Source: Siphonodentalium dalli
Lineage: Eukaryota; Mollusca; Scaphopoda; Gadilida; Siphonodentaliidae
Length of the DNA stretch: 64,000 bases
Direction: 5' to 3'
NCBI GenBank assembly: GCA_032622095.1
Contig: CP136069.1
Location: forward strand, 3,189,566-3,253,565
A program made the position numbers and the translations under genes. Positions 61,901-63,075 of this stretch are shown here, piece after piece (within the stretch, counting starts at the first letter, position 1; each line of letters opens with the position of its first letter). The notes under the pieces were generated by a model that saw only the letters and a list, made by a program, of their open reading frames with translations, was not told where the DNA came from and made no database searches.

Positions 61901-63075
61901 TAATGAATCTCCTGGGAAGGACTAAAAATAATGAATCTTCAGGGAAGGACTAAAAATAATGAATCTCCTGGAAAGGACTAAAAATAATGAATCTCCTGGA
62001 AAGGACTAAAAATAATGAATCTTCTGGGAAGGACTAAAAATAATGAATCTCCTGGGAAGGACTAAAAATAATGAATCTCCTGGGAAGGACTAAAAATAAT
62101 GAATCTCCTGGGAAGGACTAAAAATAATGAATCTCCTGGGAAGGACTAAAAATAATGAATCTCCTGGGAAGGACTAAAAATAATGAATCTTCTGGGAAGG
62201 ACTAAAAATAATGAATCTTCTGGGAAGGACTAAAAATAATGAATCTCCTGGGAAGGACTAAAAATAATGAATCTCCTGGGAAGGACTAAAAATAATGAAT
62301 CTTCTGGGAAGGACTAAAAATAATGAATCTTCTGGGAAGGACTAAAAATAATGAATCTCCTGGGAAGGACTAAAAATAATGAATCTTCTGGGAAGGACTA
62401 AAAATAATGAATCTCCTGGGAAGGACTAAAAATAATGAATCTTCTGGGAAGGACTAAAAATAATGAATCTCCTGGGAAGGACTAAAAATAATGAATCTCC
62501 TGGGAAGGACTAAAAATAATGAATCTTCTGGGAAGGACTAAAAATAATGAATCTCCTGGGAAGGACTAAAAATAATGAATCTTCTGGGAAGGACTAAAAA
62601 TAATGAATCTCCTGGGAAGGACTAAAAATAATGAATCTTCTGGGAAGGACTAAAAATAATGAATCTTCTGGGAAGGACTAAAAATAATGAATCTCCTGGG
62701 AAGGACTAAAAATAATGAATCTCCTGGGAAGGACTAAAAATAATGAATCTCCTGGGAAGGACTCAAAATAATGAATCTCCTGGGAAGGACTAAAAATAAT
62801 GAATCTCCTGAGAAGGACTAAAAATAATGAATCTCATGAGAAGGACTAAAAATACTAAATTTTGTTTTAAGATTCTCATAAACGATCTTTGTAAATTAGG
62901 CCATGATTGTATTACCTCAATCTCGTAGTCCTTACAAATCGTACCTTAACTTCAGAGTCCTTGCAGAACAAACAGGGGTTGTGGTCGATCAGCCTCTGTG
63001 ATTTAGCTGTGTCCAGGAAATAAACAAGCAAGATGAATCTCTTAAGTGTGTGTTCGGCAACAGCCTCTGCATAGC
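4761..63075 (-). CDS. ASPM: ASPM / abnormal spindle orthologue, partial, 15 exons
   Basis: Minus-strand gene; 15 exons join with matching phases into about 2,215 codons. ASPM proteins act at spindle poles, binding microtubule minus ends and calmodulin, and help orient the spindle. In order the exons give CH1 (exons 1-5), CH2 (exons 6-9), about 70 IQ motifs (exons 9-15, mostly exons 11 and 12) and the start of the C-terminal helical/ARM-like region (exon 15). Diagnostic stretches include [33 protein letters not shown] and [11 protein letters not shown]. Exon list: 62945-63075, 60179-60354, 56683-56816, 52901-52983, 49612-49729, 44765-44859, 41664-41853, 34400-34473, 30538-30738, 27142-27336, 21685-24201, 17411-19678, 14709-14783, 6432-6623, 4761-4956. 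The N-terminal ASH domain, start codon and C-terminus are missing from the window. Assignment is from recognised family sequence, not a search. Confidence 0.95.
4975..5100 (-). mobile_element. 3' tail of a non-LTR retrotransposon with (TTCTA)n
   Basis: Read on the minus strand, a segment with CCTTCGGGGTCCTTTATGG, then AATAAA, then about six TTCTA units. This looks like a LINE or LINE-mobilised SINE 3' end. The tail sits about 22 bp upstream of the exon 15 acceptor. No RT coding seen; 5' edge not defined. Confidence 0.55.
5405..5812. mobile_element. Family A foldback element, diverged
   Basis: Hairpin arms GGGACCTCATTCTGC at both ends and a middle with CACCCATTGGGAACCTCGAT and CAATTTGGGGATATAGAGAA. 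Confidence 0.75.
5904..6267. mobile_element. Family H TTAA element (reverse orientation)
   Basis: TTAAAGACATATTATGGAC ... GTGTTTCACATCACTTTTAA. Confidence 0.86.
6264..6402. mobile_element. Family D TTAA element
   Basis: TTAATAACACTTTCAGTGCC ... GGCACTGAAAGGGTTAA. Shares its left TTAA with the family H element before it; 30 bp from the exon 14 donor. Confidence 0.85.
6432..6623 (-). CDS. ASPM: ASPM exon 14, IQ motifs
   Basis: 64 codons, phase 0 both ends; acceptor TTGTTATTTCAG|AGATGT, donor GTTATTCAG|GTTTGTT. Holds [10 protein letters not shown] (end of a split IQ), [18 protein letters not shown] and [16 protein letters not shown], and ends VVIQ, again cut directly after the IQ Gln. A TTAA element (family D) ends about 30 bp past the donor. 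Confidence 0.92.
6680..7800. other. Intron DNA with small hairpins
   Basis: No exon. A hairpin on AAGGACGACCAGC and complement lies at 7678-7747, next to two 'tcaagatggcgg' repeats; 6780-6900 has a weaker foldback on CAACCCTTGGGTTG. Confidence 0.5.
7806..8022. mobile_element. Family F mariner-like foldback, complete
   Basis: TA|CAGTAATGCCCTAAATTAT ... GAGCATTACTG|TA. Almost the whole element is a hairpin: arms include CAGGATTTAGTCGGAAATAT and the centre CTCTCACTGAGAG. Confidence 0.9.
8130..8372. repeat. 31/43-bp tandem repeat
   Basis: CAGGTGATTGGTTAATATAT, AATCATATTGG with or without CAGCCTGG; about seven units. Confidence 0.92.
8465..10345. repeat. 'gaccttgacctt' dispersed repeat, split by the TTAA element
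   Basis: Units with GTGACCTTGACCTTCAA, TTTCAACAGAATCCAATAAA and GAGCGGACACGAAGG occur about three times (8740, 8910, 10190). A common type of repeat in marine invertebrate DNA. Confidence 0.7.
9057..10179. mobile_element. 1.1-kb TTAA (piggyBac-like) element
   Basis: Flanked by TTAA (9057-9060, 10176-10179). Ends share TCAATGACGTGATTTGACGT in inverted orientation. It interrupts a 'gaccttgacctt' repeat. No transposase ORF. Confidence 0.82.
10365..13790. repeat. 64-bp satellite, about 52 copies
   Basis: Unit: GACCCCCATGATATCTTGTA, CAAGTCACCTTGTGTATAAG, TCACTTTGTTCTCTGTATAA, TTAA. The C-run varies from 5 to 7; few other changes (T/C in 'cactttg'). Edge units carry a diverged GACGACCATGAAATC form, suggesting central homogenisation. 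Confidence 0.96.
13804..14232. mobile_element. TIR element, AAGGTACTCAATCCGA ends
   Basis: Left AAGGTACTCAATCCGAT, right complement ATCGGATTGAGTACCTT. No ORF; related DNA at 52440-52710. Confidence 0.8.
14280..14708 (-). repeat. 31-bp tandem array across the exon 13 donor, about 14 copies
   Basis: Minus-strand unit: AAATAATTTTGATTCAG|GTT, AGTTATTGTAT. Each carries the last 17-20 bp of exon 13 and the donor. Variants are GATA/GTTA after the donor. Confidence 0.95.
14709..14783 (-). CDS. ASPM: ASPM exon 13, short linker ending in IQ
   Basis: 25 codons, phase 0: acceptor TAATTATTTCAG|TTACAA, donor TTGATTCAG|GTTAGTT. Reads [20 protein letters not shown], then IILIQ, and is completed by [10 protein letters not shown] of exon 14 to form an IQ motif. 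The call rests on both splice sites, phase and this reconstitution. Its last 17-20 bases plus donor are the unit of the 31-bp array that follows. Confidence 0.8.
14853..15250. mobile_element. Family A foldback element, right end lost
   Basis: AAGCCTGCAAATAGTGTGTC, first hairpin, the usual middle, then the second hairpin cut at GCTATTTGCAGG and joined to a family F half. Confidence 0.85.
15251..15396. mobile_element. Family F foldback, left arm missing
   Basis: Loop GGCTTGTTGCCATTCATCGG, right arm to GGGCATTACTGTA. Confidence 0.8.
15397..16260. other. Intron DNA, no element recognised
   Basis: AT-rich. A short stretch near 15815-15950 resembles 42690-42830 (AAACCGCCATAAACAGAAAG), so an unnamed dispersed repeat is present. 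Confidence 0.5.
16270..17410 (-). repeat. About 28-bp minisatellite beginning at the exon 12 donor
   Basis: Plus-strand units such as CCCTCTAGGCTGGTCCTCTC then CCAAGTCA. Minus-strand units GGTGACTTGGGAGGGGACCA. The donor GTCAGTGGATCC leads straight into AGGGACCAGCCTAGATGGTG, a unit of the array. Interrupted by the family A element at 16977-17381. Confidence 0.85.
16977..17381. mobile_element. Family A foldback element
   Basis: CAAGTCTGCAAATAGTGTGT ... CATTCTGCAAATGACA; splits the minisatellite and ends 29 bp from the exon 12 donor. Confidence 0.85.
17411..19678 (-). CDS. ASPM: ASPM exon 12, second giant IQ-repeat exon
   Basis: 756 codons, phase 0 both ends; acceptor TTTATGTTTCAG|GCAAGC, donor ATGTCAAG|GTCAGTGG. 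About 28 IQ-like motifs starting [20 protein letters not shown]. It contains two local expansions: three 26-residue units around [20 protein letters not shown] (about 18160-18440) and three 29-residue units around [20 protein letters not shown] (about 17900-18140). The open frame continues past the donor into repeats, but homology and phase end at NVK. Confidence 0.94.
19832..20208. mobile_element. Family B TTAA hairpin element, reference copy
   Basis: TTAACCCTTTACCCAACAAA ... TCTGTTGGGTAAAGGGTTAA. Two near-perfect 70-bp palindromes on CCAATGCATTCTCTTATATA and complement, loops with GTCGACCATAGGTCGCC. Confidence 0.92.
20349..21567. mobile_element. hAT-like element, CAGGGTTC ends
   Basis: CAGGGTTCATACACC ... 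CGCGTACGAACCCTG with the sub-terminal TTCCATAACTTTT motif on both sides. The left end with its flank is present three times in tandem (20330-20540). Inside lies a foldback (20640-20790) with arms TTTGAGCC and AAATTCGATTTG. No clean target duplication. Confidence 0.65.
21685..24201 (-). CDS. ASPM: ASPM exon 11, giant IQ-repeat exon
   Basis: 839 codons uninterrupted, phase 0 both ends; acceptor TATTTCATTTCAG|AGCGCT, donor AAGCAG|GTTTGTAG. About 36 IQ-like motifs of the form (I/V)Q..(F/W/Y)R.(Y/W)..R(K/R), each a predicted calmodulin or myosin-light-chain binding helix. Between about 22430 and 23195 eleven nearly identical 23-residue units ([19 protein letters not shown]..) occur in tandem, far more alike than the flanking IQs. 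Functionally equivalent to the large IQ exon of vertebrate ASPM. Confidence 0.95.
22430..23195 (-). repeat. 69-bp coding tandem repeat (11 IQ units) in exon 11
   Basis: The period of 69 bp equals one 23-residue IQ unit. Variants are few and shuffled among copies (S/L before C, D/N/G in YR.R, V/L before TIQ), as expected from unequal exchange or conversion. Surrounding IQ motifs are diverged, so this block expanded recently. Confidence 0.92.
24265..24385. repeat. Imperfect tandem duplication upstream of exon 11
   Basis: GTGTTCTCAGGTAATTA and GAGAAATTG.A.GAGGGAGG occur twice about 75 bp apart. Confidence 0.75.
24867..25810. mobile_element. hAT-like element (family G), 944 bp
   Basis: TAGTGTTGAAACGATTAGCG ... 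GATTAATCGTTTCAACACTA, flanked by perfect 8-bp target duplication catatcta (24859-24866, 25811-25818). No transposase ORF. Confidence 0.93.
25819..26875. other. Intron DNA with one isolated family G terminus
   Basis: No exon or array seen. At 26812-26875 a lone family-G end (AATCGTTTCAACACTA) occurs without a convincing partner. Confidence 0.5.
26889..27050. mobile_element. Family B, one-hairpin fragment
   Basis: T-rich spacer, TTAAGCCAATGCATTC hairpin, CACAGGGCC end; about 90 bp from the exon 10 donor. Confidence 0.8.
27142..27336 (-). CDS. ASPM: ASPM exon 10, IQ motifs
   Basis: 65 codons, phase 0 both ends; acceptor TTTCATGCAG|GTGAAA, donor AAAATTCAG|GTCAGC. Contains [16 protein letters not shown] and [16 protein letters not shown], then ends AAAKIQ, splitting an IQ motif immediately after its Gln codon. 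The rest of that motif ([12 protein letters not shown]) begins exon 11. Confidence 0.93.
27502..27700. mobile_element. Family C TTAA element with internal repeats
   Basis: Starts TAACCCTTTCATAACGGGAG and ends GGCTCCCTGTGGGTTAA; CCCCATAGAGAGCCCCACAT is repeated about four times inside. Confidence 0.8.
27742..27910. mobile_element. Decayed family B element
   Basis: TTAACCCTTTTGTGACTGG then one eroded hairpin arm and T-rich spacer. Confidence 0.65.
28898..29095. mobile_element. Half B hairpin fused to a family A fragment
   Basis: GCCAATGCATTCTTTTATAT, GCGAGGCGACCTATG joined at 28937 to a family A middle (TCATCTGCCAATTTGGGGAT). Confidence 0.7.
29193..29627. mobile_element. Family A foldback element
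   Basis: CAAGCCTTCTTGAAATAGTG ... GACACTATTTTGAGGCTT with both hairpins and the usual middle. Confidence 0.85.
29702..30091. mobile_element. Family B TTAA hairpin element, full length
   Basis: TTAACCCTTTACCCAAAAGA ... TTTTGTTGGGTAAAGGGTTAA; opposite orientation to 19832-20208. Two B palindromes. Confidence 0.9.
30088..30471. mobile_element. Family H TTAA element
   Basis: TTAAAGTGATGTGAAACACT ... AATATGTCTTTAA; its first TTAA is also the last TTAA of the B element 29702-30091. Confidence 0.88.
30538..30738 (-). CDS. ASPM: ASPM exon 9, CH2 end and first IQ
   Basis: Acceptor CTTGTTATAG|GTGTCAGC; donor TTTAAG|GTGATC. Reads [18 protein letters not shown], then [20 protein letters not shown], the hallmark end of ASPM CH2, followed by the first IQ-like motif [14 protein letters not shown]. 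Exactly 67 codons, phase 0 both ends. Confidence 0.95.
31275..32249. mobile_element. Family F foldback split by insertion
   Basis: Arms TACAGTAATGTCCAAAGTAA and TACTTTGGACATTACTGTA; central loop carries the 802-bp element at 31352-32153. Confidence 0.85.
31352..32153. mobile_element. 802-bp TIR element nested in family F
   Basis: Perfect 16-bp ends CAGTCCTTTTAATTAG and CTAATTAAAAGGACTG; flanking direct repeat gaaata. No transposase ORF. Confidence 0.85.
32945..34030. mobile_element. TIR element with long inverted arms
   Basis: Arms about 60 bp: AGATATCGGTTGGGTTGATG then CTGTTTTGGACCGAGTCCC near 32963-33003, and its complement at 33970-34013. A hAT-like element sits inside. Confidence 0.7.
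33141..33691. mobile_element. hAT-like non-autonomous element, 551 bp
   Basis: CAGGGTTCGCGCTGG ... GGCAGCGCGAACCCTG with perfect 8-bp target duplication gtgatcga (33133-33140, 33692-33699). Sub-termini repeat TTTGCCAAAT. Confidence 0.92.
34149..34387. mobile_element. B/C composite hairpin element
   Basis: ACCCTGTGCCAATGCATTC hairpin, spacer, C segment ending GGGGCTCCCTGCAGGG. Its end is 12 bp downstream of the exon 8 donor. Confidence 0.85.
34400..34473 (-). CDS. ASPM: ASPM exon 8, CH2 linker
   Basis: A 74-bp exon: acceptor GTTCTTTTCTAG|AAAAAG, donor GAAAAG|GTAAATC. Reads [19 protein letters not shown], then LLYEK, matching the ELL.NEKKNF region preceding the GGIP motif. It joins exon 7 by completing a Lys codon and exon 9 in phase 0. 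A B/C hairpin element ends about 12 bp downstream of the donor. Confidence 0.9.
34529..34895. mobile_element. Family H TTAA element
   Basis: TTAAAGTGATGTGAAACACT ... CATAATATGTCTTTAA; lies about 55 bp upstream of exon 8. Confidence 0.88.
34980..35290. mobile_element. Family B element, diverged
   Basis: TTAATCCTTCCATGACTGGA, B hairpin with changed bases, long A/T spacer, truncated second arm. Confidence 0.65.
35320..35765. repeat. Family E repeat, two tandem units
   Basis: Two units with ACATTTTCAGATAAACAAAG and GATCCGATAACCCATGGTTG. Confidence 0.75.
35939..36154 (+). CDS. THAP zinc-finger first exon
   Basis: [15 protein letters not shown] opens the frame; [20 protein letters not shown] and NTYVCSK follow, then a donor CAAAG|GTAGGT. 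The pattern C-x4-C ... FP ... RW ... C fits the first three zinc ligands of a THAP (C2CH) DNA-binding domain; the final His would be on the next exon. THAP domains occur in host regulators and in P-element-type transposases. The exon lies between two halves of a family E repeat, so an origin in a transposon is plausible. Confidence 0.7.
36155..37735 (+). other. DNA downstream of the THAP exon, no further exon recognised
   Basis: AT-rich, no clear repeat. A second THAP exon beginning with the HF part of the zinc motif was expected but not found with confidence. Confidence 0.4.
37738..37945. repeat. Family E repeat, second half
   Basis: Ends ATTTGGATCGGGGTATAACT. Resumes a family E copy apparently interrupted after 35765, so 35766-37737 may be an insertion. 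Confidence 0.6.
38264..38594. mobile_element. B-C-B composite hairpin element
   Basis: TACCCTGTGCCAATGCATTC ... TGCATTGGCACAGGGTA with a C segment in the middle. The left hairpin has lost its loop (TATATATGCATTGGCC). Confidence 0.85.
39135..41058 (+). mobile_element. TIR element K1 carrying an unrecognised ORF
   Basis: Left AAGGCCACACAAAATCAATG then GTTTGTTTCTCAGGC; right GCCTGAGAAACAAAACATTG then TTTGTGTAACCT. Longer than K2 because of extra foldback DNA (40430-40710 and the palindrome at 40840-40945). Confidence 0.75.
39240..39899 (+). CDS. Element K1 protein, unknown family
   Basis: Open frame to 39899; similarity to the K2 protein starts near [12 protein letters not shown], so the real start may be a later Met (about 39375). 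Shared features: [15 protein letters not shown].., [25 protein letters not shown], then a stop where K2 continues for about 100 more residues, so K1 is shortened or the C-terminus is on another exon. Predicted soluble and charged. No transposase motif recognised. Confidence 0.55.
   Translation: MVRNFYGTFLFLRILLDLARNGNRVYPNFLCFRCVCIIFSTLNNFMPLLSIHIKHLTAILLDWTVISDYNEAGTLIELLRDQITKLKVVIDVKNVELDDLEIECFVGTNRTDDREFQRVAHSVALSVAVKDLVEEFGKYFKFKLSESSDKKNDNKNRTEDAFKMLMDKSKHRQDTVFLPEKVDGGNSKCRLFNDIIDMLEKNNVGWTADAVNTIGKYFE
41060..41580. repeat. Dispersed family E repeat
   Basis: Blocks TCCAACATTTTCAGATAAAC, GAGGATAACTCTTGAATGGA and GATCCGATAACCCATGGTTG recur in series. Ends CCCCATATCTTTTTGGGATG then GGGGTATAAT. 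Also at 35320-35765 and 37738-37945. Confidence 0.75.
41664..41853 (-). CDS. ASPM: ASPM exon 7, CH2 core
   Basis: Acceptor TATTTTTACAG|ATCGAG; donor TTTGGAA|GTAAGAAA. Reads [20 protein letters not shown], then YHPVLLP, the most conserved block of ASPM CH2. Phase 0 in; one base (A) out, completed by AA of exon 8. About 53 bp of the exon start plus its acceptor are repeated upstream as an 83-bp unit (41854-42010). Confidence 0.94.
41854..42010 (-). repeat. 83-bp tandem duplication across the exon 7 acceptor
   Basis: Upstream of exon 7 lies a copy of its first ~53 bp (AGAACTTCACGGTATCTTTC) with acceptor TATTTTTACAG, and a third decayed partial copy. Period 83 bp, the spacing between the two 'atctgtaaaaatac' blocks. 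Confidence 0.88.
42029..42611. repeat. 117-bp satellite made of family C TTAA elements, 5 copies
   Basis: Each unit is one family C element (TTAACCCTTTAGAGAGCCCC ... GGCTCCCTGTGAGTTAA) plus a constant 30-bp spacer (ACATTAAACCCTATATATCG). Nearly identical copies. Confidence 0.93.
42968..43115. mobile_element. Family A minimal foldback
   Basis: 148-bp single-hairpin form: CAAGCCTGCAAATAGCGTGT ... GACTATTTGCAGACTTG. Confidence 0.85.
43485..43822. repeat. Tandem repeat, 24/39-bp units
   Basis: AGCACAGAGAGTATGTTCAT, TGTAGC, with or without ATGTCACATTAAT; about 11 units. Confidence 0.9.
44267..44697. mobile_element. Family A foldback element, long complete copy
   Basis: CAAGCCTGCAAATAGCGTGT ... 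ACACGCTATTTGCAGGCTTG, 431 bp. A hairpin at each end surrounds a middle with CTAAAAACAATGTTAATTTG and CACCCATTGGGCACCTCGAT. Best reference copy of this family here. Confidence 0.92.
44765..44859 (-). CDS. ASPM: ASPM exon 6, start of CH2
   Basis: Reads [20 protein letters not shown], then [11 protein letters not shown], the first helix of the second CH domain. Donor AATGTTCAG|GTAAAT. Two possible acceptors lie 2 bp apart (TTACTTAG and TTAGAG). Phase with exon 5 favours the second, giving 44859 as the high edge. A family-A foldback element ends 67 bp downstream of the donor. Confidence 0.85.
44992..45175. mobile_element. Family F mariner-like foldback
   Basis: TACAGTAATGCCCAAAGTAA ... TTACTTTGGGCATTACTGTA with TA ends; variant with AAAGTAATTGACC arms. 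Confidence 0.88.
45555..45860. mobile_element. Foldback repeat and degenerate B hairpin
   Basis: 45560-45690 folds on arms CTCGTCCAGTAAATTAGGTC and complement; related to 20640-20790. 45786-45858 is a decayed B hairpin. Confidence 0.65.
45971..47110. repeat. Family A element expanded into a 56-bp satellite
   Basis: Starts as a normal family A terminus (CAAGCCTGCAAATAGTGTGT). Then about 19 units of GCAGAATGAGGTCCCCAGAG, GGTGAATTTAGTGATGCATC, CCCACATAGCAGGCTA follow, and a normal closing arm at 47060-47110. Two unit types (GAATGAGGTCCCC and GAATGTGGTACCC) are interspersed. Confidence 0.95.
47245..47340. repeat. 16-bp tandem repeat
   Basis: About six units of AGAGAGCGAAGATC with small changes. 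Confidence 0.85.
47548..47923. mobile_element. Family H TTAA element
   Basis: TTAAAGTGATGTGAAACACT ... ACATAATATGTCTTTAA; no ORF. Confidence 0.88.
48022..48275. mobile_element. Family A foldback element, short complete copy
   Basis: CAAGCCTTGAAATAGGGTGT ... CACCCTATTTCAAGGCTTG, two internal hairpins with arms GAATGAGGTCCCCAGAGGGT. Confidence 0.88.
48619..48848. mobile_element. Family D TTAA element containing a B hairpin
   Basis: TTAACCCTTTCACTGCCAGG to CCTGGCACTCAAAGGGTTAA; a complete B hairpin (48663-48740) is embedded. Abuts the exon 5 donor array. Confidence 0.85.
48854..49611 (-). repeat. 88/72-bp tandem array across the exon 5 donor, 10 copies
   Basis: Units carry the last 42 bp of exon 5 (GTGCACTACGTAAAGTATTC then AGTGATGATGTCAGAG) and the donor GTATGATG, then intron. 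Long units have an extra 16 bp (acccaatattatatga). The tenth copy is the exon itself. Confidence 0.95.
49612..49729 (-). CDS. ASPM: ASPM exon 5, end of CH1
   Basis: Acceptor TTTCTTTCAG|GTTAATATA; donor GTCAGAG|GTATGATG. It reads [18 protein letters not shown], then [16 protein letters not shown], the basic helical linker after CH1. Phase 0 in, one base out. Unusually, both ends are copied into tandem arrays: the acceptor end in a 50-bp array upstream (50110-50810) and the donor end in an 88/72-bp array downstream (48854-49611). A 357-bp hairpin element lies 20 bp upstream of the acceptor, between exon and acceptor array. Confidence 0.9.
49750..50106. mobile_element. B-C-B composite hairpin element, complete
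   Basis: ACCCTGTGCCAATGCATTC ... GGCACAGGGTTAA: a B hairpin at each end with an inverted C segment (CAGGGAGCCCCACACATATA ... TGTCTGGGGCTCTGTATGGG) in the centre. Inserted 20 bp upstream of the exon 5 acceptor, inside the acceptor array. Confidence 0.85.
50110..50810 (-). repeat. 50-bp tandem array across the exon 5 acceptor, about 14 copies
   Basis: On the minus strand each unit holds TTTCTTTCTTTCAG|GTTAAT and about 25 further exon 5 bases (ATACTGTTCGACGTCGGGAA), then TTCAATGAAT-type spacer. Copies vary (CGAC/CTAC, TTC/CTC). The true exon is separated from the array by the hairpin element at 49750-50106. Confidence 0.95.
50889..51340. mobile_element. Family F foldback plus 148-bp local duplication
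   Basis: Complete foldback 50889-51104 (TACAGTAATGCCCTAAATAA ... GGGCATTACTCTA). Its right arm and the following 80 bp ('gtataatattactacatatc' ... 'ctactagagcggg') are repeated directly at 51184-51340. Confidence 0.8.
51340..52440. other. Intron DNA, nothing assignable
   Basis: About 1.1 kb without a recognised element, exon or array. Open frames here are short and show no family resemblance. Confidence 0.5.
52440..52710. mobile_element. Degenerate copy of the 13804-14232 TIR family
   Basis: Contains GAACCCACCCATCAAAGCTC and flanking blocks that are the reverse complement of 14090-14200. Ends not resolved. Confidence 0.5.
52901..52983 (-). CDS. ASPM: ASPM exon 4, CH1 (DGHREKT motif)
   Basis: A short 83-bp exon found by phase and homology. 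Acceptor TTTATTTTCAG|ATAAAA, donor ACCTTCCAG|GTATAG. It reads [19 protein letters not shown], then LWNVIFTFQ, matching the invariant HREKTL..LW..I..FQ segment that ends the helical core of ASPM CH1. Two bases complete the codon begun in exon 3; it leaves in phase 0. Confidence 0.92.
53022..53165. repeat. Short tandem repeat, about 4 copies
   Basis: Imperfect units around GGAATGGAAACCGTAACTCT and ATTCTGAAG, 40 bp upstream of exon 4. Confidence 0.8.
53300..53918. mobile_element. Family F mariner-like foldback, interrupted
   Basis: TA-ended copy (TACATTAATGCCCTAAATAA ... GGGCAATACTGTA) split by another element at 53438-53880. Derived from the same foldback as 7806-8022. Confidence 0.8.
53438..53880. 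mobile_element. 443-bp TIR element nested in family F
   Basis: Ends CCAAGGCTGAAAATAA and TTATTTTGAGCCTTGG, flanked by the direct repeat ctgtgg (53432-53437, 53881-53886). No coding potential. Confidence 0.75.
54224..54434. mobile_element. B/C composite hairpin element, left-truncated
   Basis: Begins inside the C segment (AACATGAGCAGACGACACTC), then GGGGCTCCCTGCAGGG and a complete B hairpin ending GGCACAGGGTAA. Confidence 0.8.
54520..54755. mobile_element. Family B hairpin element, left end missing
   Basis: Two B palindromes and right end CGTTCTGTTGGGTAAAGG; lacks the left TTAACCC terminus. Confidence 0.8.
55073..55293. mobile_element. B/C composite hairpin element
   Basis: TACCCTGTGCCAATGCATTC hairpin followed by a family-C segment (CAGAGCCCCAGACAAACATG ... 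GGGGCTCCCTGCAGGG). Ends without the second B hairpin. Confidence 0.8.
55596..55993. mobile_element. Family B TTAA hairpin element, full length
   Basis: TTAACACTTTACCCAACAAA to TTGTTGGGTAAAGGGTTAA. Holds two 70-bp near-perfect palindromes (CCAATGCATTCTCTTATATA...) separated by a T-rich spacer, plus the 'ggtctgtctcaataac' segment shared with 19832-20208 and 29702-30091. TTAA ends and CCCTTT termini suggest piggyBac-type mobilisation. Confidence 0.88.
55994..56376 (+). pseudogene. LINE reverse-transcriptase C-terminal remnant
   Basis: Open frame ending with [20 protein letters not shown], then [13 protein letters not shown] and [14 protein letters not shown], typical of the region after the RT domain in non-LTR retrotransposons. 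5' truncated; it abuts the end of the TTAA element at 55993. No catalytic motif remains. Confidence 0.6.
56683..56816 (-). CDS. ASPM: ASPM exon 3, CH1 middle
   Basis: Acceptor TATATGCCCAG|GCGAG; donor TCATTAG|GTAATTATT. It reads [19 protein letters not shown], then [18 protein letters not shown] and DKGVSL, characteristic of ASPM CH1. It takes one base from the preceding split codon and leaves one base (G) for the next. A family-H TTAA element starts only about 22 bp upstream of the acceptor, so it may supply part of the branch-point region. Confidence 0.93.
56839..57163. mobile_element. Family H TTAA element
   Basis: TTAAAGTGATGTGAAACACC to CATATGTCTTTAA; same family as 5904-6267, 30088-30471, 34529-34895 and 47548-47923. 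Sits about 22 bp upstream of the exon 3 acceptor. Confidence 0.85.
57606..57778. mobile_element. Family A foldback element, truncated
   Basis: CAAGCCTTGAAATAATGCGT, then the GAATGAGGTCCCCAGAGGGT hairpin arms; broken off after a second arm starts. Confidence 0.8.
57877..58776. mobile_element. hAT-like element (family G), non-autonomous
   Basis: Starts TAGTGTTGAAACGATTAG and ends CGATTAATCGTTTCAACCCTA. Flanked by a perfect 8-bp target duplication, ggcataat (57869-57876 and 58777-58784), diagnostic of hAT-type insertion. Sub-terminal CGACTAGTCG palindromes recur. No transposase ORF. Confidence 0.9.
58902..60130 (+). mobile_element. TIR element K2 carrying an unrecognised ORF
   Basis: Terminal inverted repeats of about 35 bp: left AAGGCCATACACACTTAATA then TTCGTTTCTCAGGG; right complement CCCTGAGAAACAAACTATTA then TATGGCCT. 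A homologous element lies at 39135-41058. The interior encodes the protein listed at 59142-59980. No DDE or other transposase motif was recognised, so superfamily is open. Confidence 0.75.
59142..59980 (+). pseudogene. Element K2 protein, unknown family, frameshifted
   Basis: Two overlapping frames: 59142-59354 starts [20 protein letters not shown]; the sequence continues in another frame from about 59342 ([14 protein letters not shown]..) to 59980. Similarity to the K1 ORF runs across the switch, for example VDVK/VNVKNK, (F)[16 protein letters not shown] and (D)SVGRQF, so the frame change is probably a mutation, although an unseen intron is possible. C-terminal part has ALWYVGPH and [15 protein letters not shown]. 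No signal peptide, zinc finger or catalytic triad was evident. I do not recognise the family. Confidence 0.6.
60179..60354 (-). CDS. ASPM: ASPM exon 2, CH1 first part
   Basis: Acceptor TATTTTTCAG|TCGAG; donor ATTAAC|GTGAGT. It reads [19 protein letters not shown], later [20 protein letters not shown] and KDGYRL, the start of the ASPM calponin-homology fold. Phase 0 in, phase 2 out, completed by the first base of exon 3 (ACG, Thr). No repeat touches its ends; TIR element K2 ends 48 bp downstream of the donor. Confidence 0.93.
60521..60805. mobile_element. Family B TTAA hairpin element, shortened copy
   Basis: Begins TTAACCCAACAAAACGGCC and ends TTGGGTAAAGGGTTAA. It retains only one of the two internal hairpins (GCATTCTCTTATATATGCGA and complement). 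Confidence 0.8.
61215..62860. repeat. 28-bp tandem array, about 58 copies
   Basis: Unit contains AAGGACTAAAAATAATGAAT and CTCCTGGG. Lies in the intron between exons 1 and 2, ending about 85 bp from the exon 1 donor; it does not contain exon sequence. Variation is mainly C/T in 'atct(c/t)ctggg'. Confidence 0.93.
62945..63075 (-). CDS. ASPM: ASPM exon 1 (of window), entry to CH1
   Basis: Reads ...[19 protein letters not shown]..., then [14 protein letters not shown], a hallmark ASPM segment just before the first calponin-homology domain. The acceptor is ATCATTTTAG|GCTATG and the donor AAG|GTACGATTTG. The exon enters with two bases completing a codon and leaves in phase 0. Its acceptor and first dozen exonic bases are the unit of the 34-bp array that begins at the exon edge and runs to the window end. 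Upstream exons lie beyond 64000. Confidence 0.92.
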